Below are positions 7,636 through 16,300 of a stretch of 41,071 bases of DNA, piece after piece. A program made the translations under genes and the position numbers. A model generated the notes under the pieces. It was not told the DNA's origin. It did not search any database and saw only the letters and a list, made by a program, of their open reading frames with translations. Each line of letters begins with the position of its first letter. Position 1 is the stretch's first letter. Location of the stretch: contig NZ_BPFX01000044.1 of assembly GCF_019655855.1 (NCBI RefSeq), positions 1-41,071 of the forward strand, read 5' to 3'. This stretch comes from Pseudomonas paralcaligenes. Lineage in GTDB: Bacteria; Pseudomonadota; Gammaproteobacteria; Pseudomonadales; Pseudomonadaceae.

Positions 7636-8474
7636 CCCAGCTCAAGCACGGCGCCACCGGCACCGACGTCCAGCAGCTCCAGCGCTCTCTGCGCTTCCTC
7701 GGCCTCGACGTGTTCGTCGACGGCATCTACGGCGACGCCACCGAAGCCGCCGTCCGCGCCTACCAGCGCCGCGCCGGCCTGGTTGTCGACGGCATCGCCG
7801 GCACCAAGACTCTCGTCACCCTCGCCGGCTTCGGCGGCGACCGCCTGCTGGGCCACACCCAGCTGGCAGCGGCCGCCAAGCGCCTGGGCGTCGAGTTGGC
7901 CGCCATCTACGCGGTCAACGAAGTGGAAAGCGCCGGCGTGGGCTTCCTGAACAACGGCAAGCCGAAGATCCTGTTCGAGCGCCACGTCATGCTGCAGCGC
8001 CTGCAGCTGCCCCGCGCCGAGGGCGACGACGTTGCCGAGCTGAAGCGCCGCGCGGCCGAGCTGGCCGCCAAGTATCCCAACCTGGTCAACACCGCCCCCG
8101 GGGGCTACTCCGGCGGCACCGCCGAGCACCAACGCCTCGCGCTCGCCAAGAGCCTGGACGAGCGCGCCGCCCTGGAGTCGACCAGCTGGGGCGCCTTCCA
8201 GGTCATGGGCTACCACGCCGAGCGCCTGGGCTACGCCAGCGTGCAGGAATTCGCGGCGCTGATGGCCAAGGACGAGGGCGAGCAGTTCGAGGCCTTCGTC
8301 CGCTTCCTTGAAGCGGACAAGGCCCTGCTGAAAGCGCTGAAGGGTAAGAAGTGGGCCGAGTTCGCCCGCCTGTACAACGGCCCGGCCTACGCCCGCAACC
8401 TGTACGACGTGAAGCTGGAACGGGCCTACGAACGCCACGCTGCGTGCGGCTGCGGCCAACCGGAGGCAGCATGA
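7632..8474 (+). CDS. Endolysin: peptidoglycan-binding domain plus N-acetylmuramidase (DUF3380)
   Basis: 280 residues in two modules. Residues about 3-62 are a PG_binding_1 domain (VQQLQRSLRFLGLDVFVDGIYG then AVRAYQRRAGLVVDGIAG). Residues about 72-272 are the N-acetylmuramidase domain with the phrase AVNEVESAGVGFL, FERHVM and STSWGAFQVMGYHA; Glu97 in NEVES is the likely catalytic acid. No signal peptide is seen, so export would depend on the holin. This type replaces the P2 gpK transglycosylase-like lysin and is common in Pseudomonas phages. Start set by the four-base overlap with the holin. Confidence 0.9.
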   Translation: MTQLKHGATGTDVQQLQRSLRFLGLDVFVDGIYGDATEAAVRAYQRRAGLVVDGIAGTKTLVTLAGFGGDRLLGHTQLAAAAKRLGVELAAIYAVNEVESAGVGFLNNGKPKILFERHVMLQRLQLPRAEGDDVAELKRRAAELAAKYPNLVNTAPGGYSGGTAEHQRLALAKSLDERAALESTSWGAFQVMGYHAERLGYASVQEFAALMAKDEGEQFEAFVRFLEADKALLKALKGKKWAEFARLYNGPAYARNLYDVKLERAYERHAACGCGQPEAA

Positions 8475-8689
8475 TCGACCTCGACAAGCTGAAGAAAATC
8501 AGCCCCCGGGATGGCGATCTGCTGATCACCACGGCAGGCGTTTCCGAGGCGGACGCACGCGAACTCATGGAGGCTATTAGCCAAGCCGTCCCCGGCATCC
8601 GAATTACCGTGGTGAGCGGCCCGCTTGAGCTGATTACGGAACAGGAAATGAACGCTGCCGGCTGGCACCGAAAGGACGAGCCCGTATGA
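8471..8689 (+). CDS. Small lysis-cassette protein of unknown function
   Basis: 72 residues from the ATG at 8471, preceded by CGGAGG. Soluble, mixed alpha/beta in appearance (MIDLDKLKKISPRDGDLLI, a central acidic helix, then GIRITVVSGPLELI). No membrane segment or signal peptide, so it is not an Rz-type i-spanin although it occupies that position. It overlaps the lipoprotein gene by four bases (ATGA). Function not recognised. Confidence 0.75.
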   Translation: MIDLDKLKKISPRDGDLLITTAGVSEADARELMEAISQAVPGIRITVVSGPLELITEQEMNAAGWHRKDEPV

Positions 8690-8871
8690 AGCCCGCTATC
8701 GCCCTGCTGTTCCTTGCCCTGCTCCAAGGCTGCACCGTCATCCAGTCCGCTCAGTGGGCCGTGTCCCGCTACTGCGGCCTGCCGGAGCCGGCCCGCAGCG
8801 TCAACCGCGAGGCCGTCGCCCTGGCGCTGGCCCCCAACCGCCTGCACGTCGACTGCGCCGGGGACCAGTGA
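8686..8871 (+). CDS. Small lipoprotein in the lysis cassette (Rz1-like position)
   Basis: 61 residues. The N-terminus is a signal peptide with lipobox (ALLFLALLQGC), giving a mature lipoprotein of about 46 residues beginning at Cys16. Two further cysteines are present. It is not proline-rich enough to be a classical Rz1, and no Rz partner with an N-terminal membrane anchor and coiled coil lies nearby. It could be an outer-membrane lysis component acting with the next gene, whose ATG overlaps its TGA. The role is inferred from position. Confidence 0.75.
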   Translation: MKPAIALLFLALLQGCTVIQSAQWAVSRYCGLPEPARSVNREAVALALAPNRLHVDCAGDQ

Positions 8872-9137
8872 TGGACTACTGCACCGGATTCCCCGAAGGC
8901 TGGTGGCAACACTGCTGCCAGGCCCACGACGCGGCGTATGACCTGCAGATCGGCAAGGCACAGGCCGACCGCGAGCTGCTGGCCTGCGTCGAGGAAGCGC
9001 GCCCGGGCTGGGCAGACCAGTACCCGCTGATGGCCGCCGGCTTGTCCGATGCCATCGCCATCGTCATGTTCGCCGGCGTGGCCGTGTTCGGCCGCCGCTT
9101 CTACCGCCGGGCAGGGAAGAAGAAGCCCACGCCATGA
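8871..9137 (+). CDS. PLA2-like motif membrane protein in the lysis cassette
   Basis: 88 residues from the ATG overlapping the lipoprotein stop. Residues 15-24 read CCQAHDAAYD, followed by ADRELLACVEEA. This matches the phospholipase A2 active-site helix (CC-x2-HD-x2-Y) plus the partner helix that supplies the second catalytic Asp and a disulfide. A single membrane segment follows (about residues 56-73, LSDAIAIVMFAGVAVFG), then a lysine/arginine-rich tail. I infer a membrane-attached enzyme or a degenerate PLA2 fold acting on envelope lipids at the end of lysis, perhaps in place of spanins. The motif is visible directly; the activity is not shown. Confidence 0.7.
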   Translation: MDYCTGFPEGWWQHCCQAHDAAYDLQIGKAQADRELLACVEEARPGWADQYPLMAAGLSDAIAIVMFAGVAVFGRRFYRRAGKKKPTP

Positions 9138-9658
9138 AGAAGCCCGACAGCCTGCGCGCCCACCTGCTCGCCGCCATTCCCCAACTGCGGCGCTCCCCCG
9201 ACCAACTGCTGATCTTCATTGACCAGGGCAGCGCGCGCAGCACCGCCGCGCGCGGCCTGTCATTCGAGTACCGCTACACCCTCAACCTGATGCTGACGGA
9301 CTTCGCCGGCAGCCCGGACGCCGTATTCATCCCGCTGCTGGCATGGCTCGGCGTCCACCAGCATGAGCTGCTGGCCAGCTTCGAGCAGAACGCCGAAGGC
9401 ATCGGCTTCGAGGTCGACGTCATCGACGCCGGCAAGGTCGACCTATCAATCACCCTGCCGTTGACCGAGCGCGTCATCGTCAAGCGCCAGCCGGGTGGCC
9501 AGCTGCTGGTCGAATACCCGCAGGAACCGCAGCTGGAACCGTTCCTGCCGGCCGGCACCTGGCAGGTCTACAGCGGCGCCGAGCTGCTGGCCGAGTGGCA
9601 GAGCACCGAGCAAGAGGGCGGCGACCTGGCCATGCCGCACCCGCCGCGCCGTGGCTGA
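9134..9658 (+). CDS. R: Tail completion protein (P2 gpR family)
   Basis: 174 residues. The opening MKKPDSLRAHLLAAIPQLRRSPDQLLIFID and the core YRYTLNLMLTDFAG are typical of P2 gpR, which caps the tail shaft for joining to the head. It overlaps the preceding gene by four bases and gpS by eight. Position between lysis genes and S is as in P2. Confidence 0.92.
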   Translation: MKKPDSLRAHLLAAIPQLRRSPDQLLIFIDQGSARSTAARGLSFEYRYTLNLMLTDFAGSPDAVFIPLLAWLGVHQHELLASFEQNAEGIGFEVDVIDAGKVDLSITLPLTERVIVKRQPGGQLLVEYPQEPQLEPFLPAGTWQVYSGAELLAEWQSTEQEGGDLAMPHPPRRG

Positions 9659-10115
9659 CCTCGAAGCCCTGGAAGACTGGGCCGGCGCCCTGCTGGCCCG
9701 GCTCTCGCCCAGCGACCGCCGCCGGCTGAACACCACCATCGGCCGCGACCTGCGCCGCAACCAGCAGCGCCGCATCGCCGCCCAGCGCAACCCGGACGGC
9801 TCGGCCTACGCCCCGCGCAAGCCTCGCAAGAACCTCCGGGGCAAGGCGGGCCGCATCAAGCGGCAGATGTTCAGCAAGCTCAAGCAGGCCAAGCACCTCA
9901 AGCTGCAGAGCACCCCCAGCGAGATCGCCATCGGCTTCGTCGGCCGCGCCGCCCGCATCGCCCGCGTCCACCAGCGCGGCCTGCGCGACCGCCCGGAGAA
10001 GGGCGCACCGGACGTGCAATACGCCCGCCGCGAACTGCTCGGCTTCACCGCCGCGGACCTGGACCTGATCCGCGACGCGCTGCTGGAACACCTGGTGGGC
10101 GACGGCGCCCTGTAG
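9651..10115 (+). CDS. S: Tail completion protein (P2 gpS family)
   Basis: 154 residues from a GTG at 9651 (VADLEALEDWAGALLARLSP), close to P2 gpS (150). The alternative is a much longer upstream extension through gpR sequence in another frame, which is not credible. Family phrases AAQRNPDGSAYAPRKPR and GFVGRAARIARVHQ-GLRD are present. The first eight bases overlap the end of R. The stop codon TAG is part of the late activator palindrome at 10110-10130. Confidence 0.9.
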   Translation: MADLEALEDWAGALLARLSPSDRRRLNTTIGRDLRRNQQRRIAAQRNPDGSAYAPRKPRKNLRGKAGRIKRQMFSKLKQAKHLKLQSTPSEIAIGFVGRAARIARVHQRGLRDRPEKGAPDVQYARRELLGFTAADLDLIRDALLEHLVGDGAL

Positions 10116-10130
10116 CGGGGCGCGCTACAG
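10110..10130. promoter_or_regulatory. Late activator (Ogr-type) palindrome 2, V promoter
   Basis: CTGTAGCG-N5-CGCTACAG, the exact reverse complement of the copy at 3811. Its centre is 57 bp from the V start at 10177, the same as for P. The 49 bp from palindrome to ATG align without gaps with the P leader, sharing the segment CGCGCGCGCGACCG and CATCGGCG just before the ATG. The first half overlaps the stop codon of S. Confidence 0.75.
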
Positions 10131-10176
10131 GGCCAGCCGAATGCGCCACGCGCGCGCGACCGCCACCATCGGCGGC

Positions 10177-10758
10177 ATGAACTACGCCGCCCTCGCCCGC
10201 CTCGTCGAAAACATGATCCGCCTCGGCACCGTCGCCGAGGTGCAGATGCAGCCGCCGCGCGTGCGCGTCACCTCCGGCGAAATCACCACCGCCTGGCTGC
10301 CCTGGATCACCCCGCGCGCCGGCGCGGACCGCGAGTGGAACCCGCCCACAGTCGGCGAACAGGTCCTGCTGCTCAGCCCCTCCGGCAACCTCGCCCAGGG
10401 CCTGGTGCTGTCCGGCCTGTTCAGCGACCTGCTGCCCGCCAACGGCGAGCGCGAAGGCCTGCACCGCTACACCTACCGGGACGGCGCCGTCATCGAATAC
10501 GACAGCGTCGCCCACCAGCTGCGCGCCATCCTGCCGGACGGCGGCGTCACCGAGCTTGTCAGCACCGGCGGCATCAACATCATCGGCCCCATCACCCACC
10601 AGGGCGACTACACCCAGCGGGGCAACCAGCAGGTCACCGGCAAGGTCACCGTCACCGAAGACGTCGTCGCCGCCGGCGTCAGCCTGGTCAAGCACACCCA
10701 CGGCGGCGTCATGAGCGGCCCGTCCGTCACCGGCCAGCCGATCCCGGGGGGCGCATGA
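10177..10758 (+). CDS. V: Baseplate assembly protein, central spike (P2 gpV family)
   Basis: 193 residues from the ATG at 10177 (MNYAALARLVENMIRLGTV), which matches the family N-terminus; an ATG 12 codons upstream would give a low-complexity extension lying inside the promoter. gpV trimers form the membrane-piercing spike: an OB-fold (about residues 20-90, VAEVQMQPPRVRVTSGEI then TVGEQVLLLSPSGN) followed by a beta-helix (about 110-175) and a C-terminal HTHGG, the metal-binding H-x-H tip. No Shine-Dalgarno sequence is seen. The first gene of the baseplate/fibre operon; its stop overlaps W by four bases. Confidence 0.93.
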   Translation: MNYAALARLVENMIRLGTVAEVQMQPPRVRVTSGEITTAWLPWITPRAGADREWNPPTVGEQVLLLSPSGNLAQGLVLSGLFSDLLPANGEREGLHRYTYRDGAVIEYDSVAHQLRAILPDGGVTELVSTGGINIIGPITHQGDYTQRGNQQVTGKVTVTEDVVAAGVSLVKHTHGGVMSGPSVTGQPIPGGA

Positions 10759-11099
10759 ACAGGCACAACGGCCGCGCCATCGAGCGCCTGGCGCACATCC
10801 GCCAGTCCATCAGCGACATTCTCACCACCCCGTTGGGCTCCCGGCTGATGCGCCGCGAGTACGGCAGCCACCTGCCTGACCTGATCGACGCCCCGCACAA
10901 CGACCACACCCGCATGCTCGCCCTGGCCGCCATCGCCGCCGCCGTCATGCGCTGGGAACCGCGTGTGCGCATCAGCCGCGCCCAGATCGCCTACGGCGAC
11001 GCCTGGTCCACCGGCGTGGCGGATATCGAAGGGACCCTCGTCGACAGTAACGAACCGTTCAGCCTGCAAGTGCCGCTGCGCATGGGAGCCCTCGCATGA
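10755..11099 (+). CDS. W: Baseplate protein (P2 gpW family, gp25-like)
   Basis: 114 residues against 115 in P2. It carries the T4 gp25-like signature ILTTPLGSRLMRREYGSHLPDLID and ends IEGTLVDSNEPFSLQVPLR. This is the sheath-initiating baseplate wedge component. Four-base overlaps with V and J indicate coupled translation. Confidence 0.93.
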   Translation: MNRHNGRAIERLAHIRQSISDILTTPLGSRLMRREYGSHLPDLIDAPHNDHTRMLALAAIAAAVMRWEPRVRISRAQIAYGDAWSTGVADIEGTLVDSNEPFSLQVPLRMGALA

Positions 11100-11926
11100 C
11101 GCTCAACGCCCCCGATATCGTCGAAGCGCTGGACTACGAGCAAATCCTCCAGGCCCGCAAAGAAGGCCTGCTCGCCCAGTACCCCGAAGCCGACCGCCAG
11201 GCCGTGGCCGACGTGCTCGCCCTGGAGTCCGAGCCGCTGACCAAACTGCTGCAGGAGTCGGCCTACCGCGAACTGCTGCTGCGCGCCCGCATCAACGACG
11301 CCGCCCGCGCCAACCTCATCATCTACGCGACGGGGCTGGACCTGGACCACATCGGCGAGCTGTTCGGCCTGCCGCGCCTGGCCGGCGAACAGGACCCGCG
11401 CTACCGCGAGCGCCTGCTGCTGCGCATCGCCGCAATGGCCGGCAACGGCACACGCGAGCACTACGTCCTAGTCGCTCTAAGCGCCAGCCTGGCCGTGCGC
11501 AGCGCCGAAGTGATCCAGCCCGCCGCCGGCCGCGTCGACGTCGTGCTGTGGCTGCACGAAGGGGCGGACGGCCCCGCCACCCTGGCCGCCTGCTGGGCCG
11601 CCTTCGACGCCCCCGGCGCCAAGATGCTTGGCGTCACCCTCGGCGTGCGCCTGGCCCTGGCCAAGCCCGTCGACGTGCTCGCCGGCATCTGGCGCGAGGC
11701 CACCGCGCCCACCAACCTGGTGGCCCAGCTCGCCACATCGTTCCGCGCCCAGTTCGCCGCCCAGGCCACCCTGGGCCGACCCATCGCGCGGAGTTGGGTC
11801 ACCAGCGTGCTGCACGCTCCTGGCGTCGCCCGGGTCGAGCTGGCCATGCCGGCCGATATCGCCATCGGCGCCGACGAGTTCGCCACCCTGCGCACGCTGC
11901 AGCTCACCGACCGGGGCCTGGCATGA
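11096..11926 (+). CDS. J: Baseplate wedge protein (P2 gpJ family)
   Basis: 276 residues. The sequence starts LNAPDIVEALDYEQIL, has ESEPLTKLLQESAYRELLLRARINDAARANLI and the gpJ segment ATGLDLDHIGELFGLPR, then a C-terminal domain ending VARVELAMPADIAIGADEFATLRTLQL. Baseplate_J-type proteins link baseplate wedges around the hub. Overlaps W and I by four bases each. Confidence 0.93.
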   Translation: MTLNAPDIVEALDYEQILQARKEGLLAQYPEADRQAVADVLALESEPLTKLLQESAYRELLLRARINDAARANLIIYATGLDLDHIGELFGLPRLAGEQDPRYRERLLLRIAAMAGNGTREHYVLVALSASLAVRSAEVIQPAAGRVDVVLWLHEGADGPATLAACWAAFDAPGAKMLGVTLGVRLALAKPVDVLAGIWREATAPTNLVAQLATSFRAQFAAQATLGRPIARSWVTSVLHAPGVARVELAMPADIAIGADEFATLRTLQLTDRGLA

Positions 11927-12822
11927 CCACAAGCCTGCTGCCGCCCAACAGCACCCAGCTGGAGCACGCCTGGTCGCGCCTCGGCCTGGGCGAGCTGGAG
12001 GGCCTGGGCGATCTGCCGGCGGGCGTCCAGATCACCCTGCCGCCGGGCTACGCCCCGTTCGTTGCTGCGCAGTTCTTCCTCGCTCAGTTCGCGGAGTACT
12101 TCGACACCCCCGAAGCACTGATCGCCGCCGGCCTGCCCTGGCTCCGCCAGCGCGGCACAGGCGCCGCCGTCGAACGCGCCCTGGGCTGGATCGACATAGA
12201 CGCCACCGTCGAGGAAGACGGCCCGCTGCTGCACCTGGACCCCGGCAGCCCACGCGCCCCTGCCAGGCTCGCCGATATCCGCAAGCTCATTGCCGCGAGT
12301 ATCCCCGCGCACGTCCGCTTCTACCGCCTGTTCCACGGCTACGACGTCCGCCACGCCCGGCTGGACCGCTCCCGCTGGGACGGCGCCCTGCTCGACGACG
12401 ACAGCGGCCTGGTGGTCGACGGCCTCAAGCTCAGCTTCGGCGAGCGCCATGCCTCGCTGCTGCCCACTGCCCCACGCGACGCCCTGCCGGCACGCACCCA
12501 CAGCCGCGCCCTGCTGCTGCGCCGCGACAGCATGTACTGGGACGCCTGGGTCTGGGACAGCCTCTGGGAAATGGACCTGTTCGGCGGCGTCGGCTCAATG
12601 CACAGCGCCCTGGTGCCCGACCGCGCCCTGGCCGCCCCCGTCCTGCTGTTCGGCCGGGTGGGCCAGGCGCTGGTCCCGCGCGACCTCCCCGCCCCGCTGC
12701 CGGCCAGTACCCAACACCGCGCCACCACCACGCCGGAACGCTTCCCGCGCCGCCGCTGGTCTGGCCCCTGGTCAGGCCCGTGGCGCCTGGTCATCCACTC
12801 CAACCACTCCACCGAGGTCTGA
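11923..12822 (+). CDS. I: Tail protein I (P2 gpI family), extended
   Basis: 299 residues from the ATG overlapping the J stop. The N-terminal part has the gpI pattern (FVAAQFFLAQFAEYFDTPEALIAAGLPWLRQRGTGAAVERALGWI), connecting baseplate to tail fibres. It is clearly longer than P2 gpI (about 176 residues). The extra C-terminal region contains tryptophan-rich segments (YWDAWVWDSLWEMD) and an Arg/Pro/Trp-rich end. The extension accompanies the replacement of the P2 fibre genes by a different module immediately downstream. Confidence 0.85.
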   Translation: MTTSLLPPNSTQLEHAWSRLGLGELEGLGDLPAGVQITLPPGYAPFVAAQFFLAQFAEYFDTPEALIAAGLPWLRQRGTGAAVERALGWIDIDATVEEDGPLLHLDPGSPRAPARLADIRKLIAASIPAHVRFYRLFHGYDVRHARLDRSRWDGALLDDDSGLVVDGLKLSFGERHASLLPTAPRDALPARTHSRALLLRRDSMYWDAWVWDSLWEMDLFGGVGSMHSALVPDRALAAPVLLFGRVGQALVPRDLPAPLPASTQHRATTTPERFPRRRWSGPWSGPWRLVIHSNHSTEV

Positions 12823-12824
12823 CC

Positions 12825-13313
12825 ATGGCAGCACTCCAAGACGACGGCCGCATCGGCGAATGCGCCCTCTTCATCAGTCTCCCCCTGTTCTTCGCATGGG
12901 GTCGCGGCAATCCGGCGTGGGACGTCACCCCTGAGCCGGAGCCCACCAACGCCACCGGCCTGGTCGACGAAGTCGGCCGCCGCATCGCCACCCAGGCCCA
13001 GTTCGTAAAGCCGGACCCGGCCGGCGAGATCGAACTGCCCGGCGGCCAGCGCTTCATCCCATCCGCAACCCCCACCAAGTGGGCGCACGTTCGCGTGGTG
13101 TTCGACTACCTCGACGCCGCCGGCGAAACCCTGCGCGAGGTCGGCCTGTTCTACGGCACGGAAACCGACCCGGCACTACCACCCGGCCAGCGCTATTTCA
13201 CCCCCGCCCAGGTGGTCGCCCCGGGCCGCCTCAAGGTGCTGGAGCGCCTGAATACCCCCCTCATCCGCGAAGCTGGCGTTCGCCAGACCTTTGAATACGT
13301 CCTGCCGTTCTGA
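12825..13313 (+). CDS. Putative baseplate/tail protein, unknown family
   Basis: 162 residues, two bases after the gpI stop (TGACCATGG). It has no signal peptide or membrane segment; the first strand is hydrophobic (ALFISLPLFFAWGRGNPAWDV), and the C-terminal half looks beta-rich (VRVVFDYLDAAGETLREVGLFYGTET). It lies between gpI and the large DUF4815-like protein, so it is probably a structural adaptor between baseplate and that protein. I do not recognise a named family with confidence. Confidence 0.7.
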   Translation: MAALQDDGRIGECALFISLPLFFAWGRGNPAWDVTPEPEPTNATGLVDEVGRRIATQAQFVKPDPAGEIELPGGQRFIPSATPTKWAHVRVVFDYLDAAGETLREVGLFYGTETDPALPPGQRYFTPAQVVAPGRLKVLERLNTPLIREAGVRQTFEYVLPF

Positions 13314-13321
13314 GGCCCGCC

Positions 13322-16300
13322 ATGACCGAAATCCTCGACCACTTCGACCCAGACAAGAACTACGACCGCCTGCGATTCCTCTCAGACCGGATCATCCAGA
13401 CCGCCGAGTTCAACGAAATGGTGAGCAGCGCCCACCACCGTCTGAAAGGCGTGGCCGACGCCCTGCTCAAGGACGGCGACGTTATCCGTGATTGCGACAT
13501 CATCATCGACCAGCCGACCGGCATCGCCACCCTCGGCAGCGGCGCCCTGTACCTGGCCGGCGCCGTCCGGGGCATCGCACCGGCCCAACTGCAGATCGAG
13601 CTGGAGGGCACCGTCACCGTTGGCGCCTACCTGGTCAGCAACATCATCACCGCCCTGGAAGACCCGGCACTGCTCAACCCGGCGGCGGGCACGCGCGGCT
13701 ACGGCGAGCCTGGCGCGGATCGCCTGCAGGTCATCCCGGAATGGGGCATCGCCGGTGCCCGACCAGATGGGGAGTTCTACCCGGTCTACACCGTGATCGA
13801 CGGCTACGTCCGCTCTCGCACCACCCCCGTGGGGCTCGACAGCGTCGTGCAGGCCCTGGAGGGCTACGACCGCGAATCCACCGGCGGCGGCACCTACGTC
13901 GTCAGCGGCCTGGACGTGAAGTTCGGCGGGACCACCGACGACGACGTACAGACCTGGCTACTGGACAGCGGCAAGGCCCGCGTCGCGGGTCGCGCCCTCG
14001 ACCTCGCCACCTCCCGCCGCATCACCTACGCCGCAGACCCGACCACAAGGCTGATCAACTCGGAAGCGCACCTGATGCACGGCCCGGCCCGCCAACGCAT
14101 CAGCGTCAACCGCCCCGCCATTGCGAGCATTGAGTCTGTCCAGGTCACCAAAGAGCGGACCGTCCAGATTGTCCACGGCGCCTATACGGGCGTGTCCGAC
14201 CCGCTGCCCGATGCCGGCGTGCTGGAAATCCTGCTGGTCAAGCAAGCCGCCACGACCTACCACGCACCTGCGGACTACCGCCTCACCGCCGGCTACGTCG
14301 ACTGGTCGCCTGCAGGCGCGGAGCCAGCCACTGGCAGCAGCTACGACGTGACCTACCGCTACATCGAAACGGTCGAGCCCATCGAGCCAGATTCCCGGGG
14401 GTTCAGCGTTGAGGGTGCGGTAGACGGCACCCTCGCCCTGGTCACCTACCGCGCGAAGCTGCCGCGTATCGACCGCCTCTGCCTCGACTCGGTCGGCAAC
14501 GTCGTCTGGCAGCGCGGCGTCCCGTCGAATGGCAACCCGCTGCCGCCGCCGACCTCCCCGACCCTGCTGTCGCTCGCCCTGGTCCATCAGACCTGGCTGG
14601 ACGACACCCGCCGCATCGTCGCGGACAACTACCGGGTCATCAGCATGTTCGACCTGGCGCGCTACGGCGCACGGCTCGACACCCTGACCAAGATGGTCGC
14701 CGAGCAGGCCCTCCGCACTGACGCCAGCATGCGTAACGCATCGCTCAAGTCGGGCATGTTCGTCGACCCGCTCATCGACGACAGCCTGCGCGACGCGGGC
14801 ATCGAGCAGACCGCTTCGATTGTCGCCGGCGCGCTGATGCTCTCCATCGACGCACAAGCCCACCCGCTGCCCGGCGACGTGGCCAAACCGACCCTCTGCC
14901 AGTTCACCTTGGCGGACGAAGTGAAGCAACTGATGCGCACGGGCTGGATGCCCATCAACGCCTACGGCTCACAGCTACCTGTGCCGGCCTCGATCGCGCT
15001 GAATCCTGCCGTGGATCGCTGGACCGAAACCGCCGTCGTATGGGGCTCGCCGCGTACCGAACATTTCGTGTACGACTACTTCGACAACGTGCAGAACGGC
15101 GTCAGGAGCAGCAAGACGACCACCACACAGAGCTACATCACCCGCGAAGCCGTGGCGACGCTACGCGCGATTCCGGTGGCCTTCACCATCACCGGCTTCG
15201 GTGCCCGCGAGCAACTGACCGGGCTGACCTTCGACGGCGTCAACGTGCTACCGGCCGGCGTCATCAAGGCCAATGACGCCGGCGTGCTCAACGGCACCTT
15301 CAACGTCCCGGCTGGCATTCCGTCCGGCAGCAAGGCTGTCAAAGCGTCGGGAGCTGGCGGCAGCACCGGGACCGCCGTATTCACGGGTGAGGGCATCCGC
15401 GAAGTCACGAACAAGGTCTACGTCACCACCATCATCGACGTCCTGGACTACTGGACCGGCAAGCCCATCGGCACCTGCTTCATTGACCCCTTGGCCCAGA
15501 CGTTCCGCGTCACCCGCACATGCCAGCTCGCACAGATCATCCTGCGCGGCAAGCGCGGCGGCGACGAGCCGCTGCTCATCCACATCCGCGAGACAGTGAA
15601 TGGCCTGCCGACGGGCAAAGTGTTGGCCGAGCAGCGCATCCCCGCCAGCACGTTCGGCCTCAACGAATCGTTTGCCGGCATTAACCTCGACCTGCCGCCG
15701 ACACTGTTCGAGGGCGTGGAATACGCCCTGGTCATCATGACCAACGGCCTCGGCCACGAGCTTGTCATCGCAGAACTGGGCAAATACGACGTGCAGTACA
15801 ACCGCTGGGTCAGCAACCAGCCGTATGAAGTGGGCGTCCTGCTCAGCAGCGCCAACGCCCAGACCTGGACGCCCCACCAGGACCGCGACCTTTATTTCAG
15901 CCTGCAACGGGCCAGCATCGCGCCGGCCAACCGCACGCGCGTCGTGCCGCTCGGCGCCGTGGCCGTAGAGGACGCCACGGACCTGATGATGCTCGGCAAC
16001 CACCTCAACCCCGCCGCCGGCGCTGGCGTGGAATACCGCCTGACCCTGCCCAGCGGCGAAGTGCTCGACGTGGCCAGTGACCAGCCGGTGCGCCTGGCCG
16101 CGCCGATCACCGGCAACGTCGCCGTCTCGGCAGTGATCACCGCCACCGAAGACCTGTCCGGCGTCCTGCTGCCGGGCTCCAACCTGGTGGTAGGCAAGGT
16201 CGCATCCGAGGGCACCTACGTTTCCCGCGCGTTCAACTTGGTGACTGCCGCCCTGGGCACCAACCAGCGGCTCACCGTCGTCTACGACGCCGTCCTGCCA

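Noticed and set aside
10963..11922. Upstream extension of gpI in its frame
   Set aside because: It reads through J in another frame and gives an Arg/Pro-rich sequence; the ATG at 11923 couples to the J stop.
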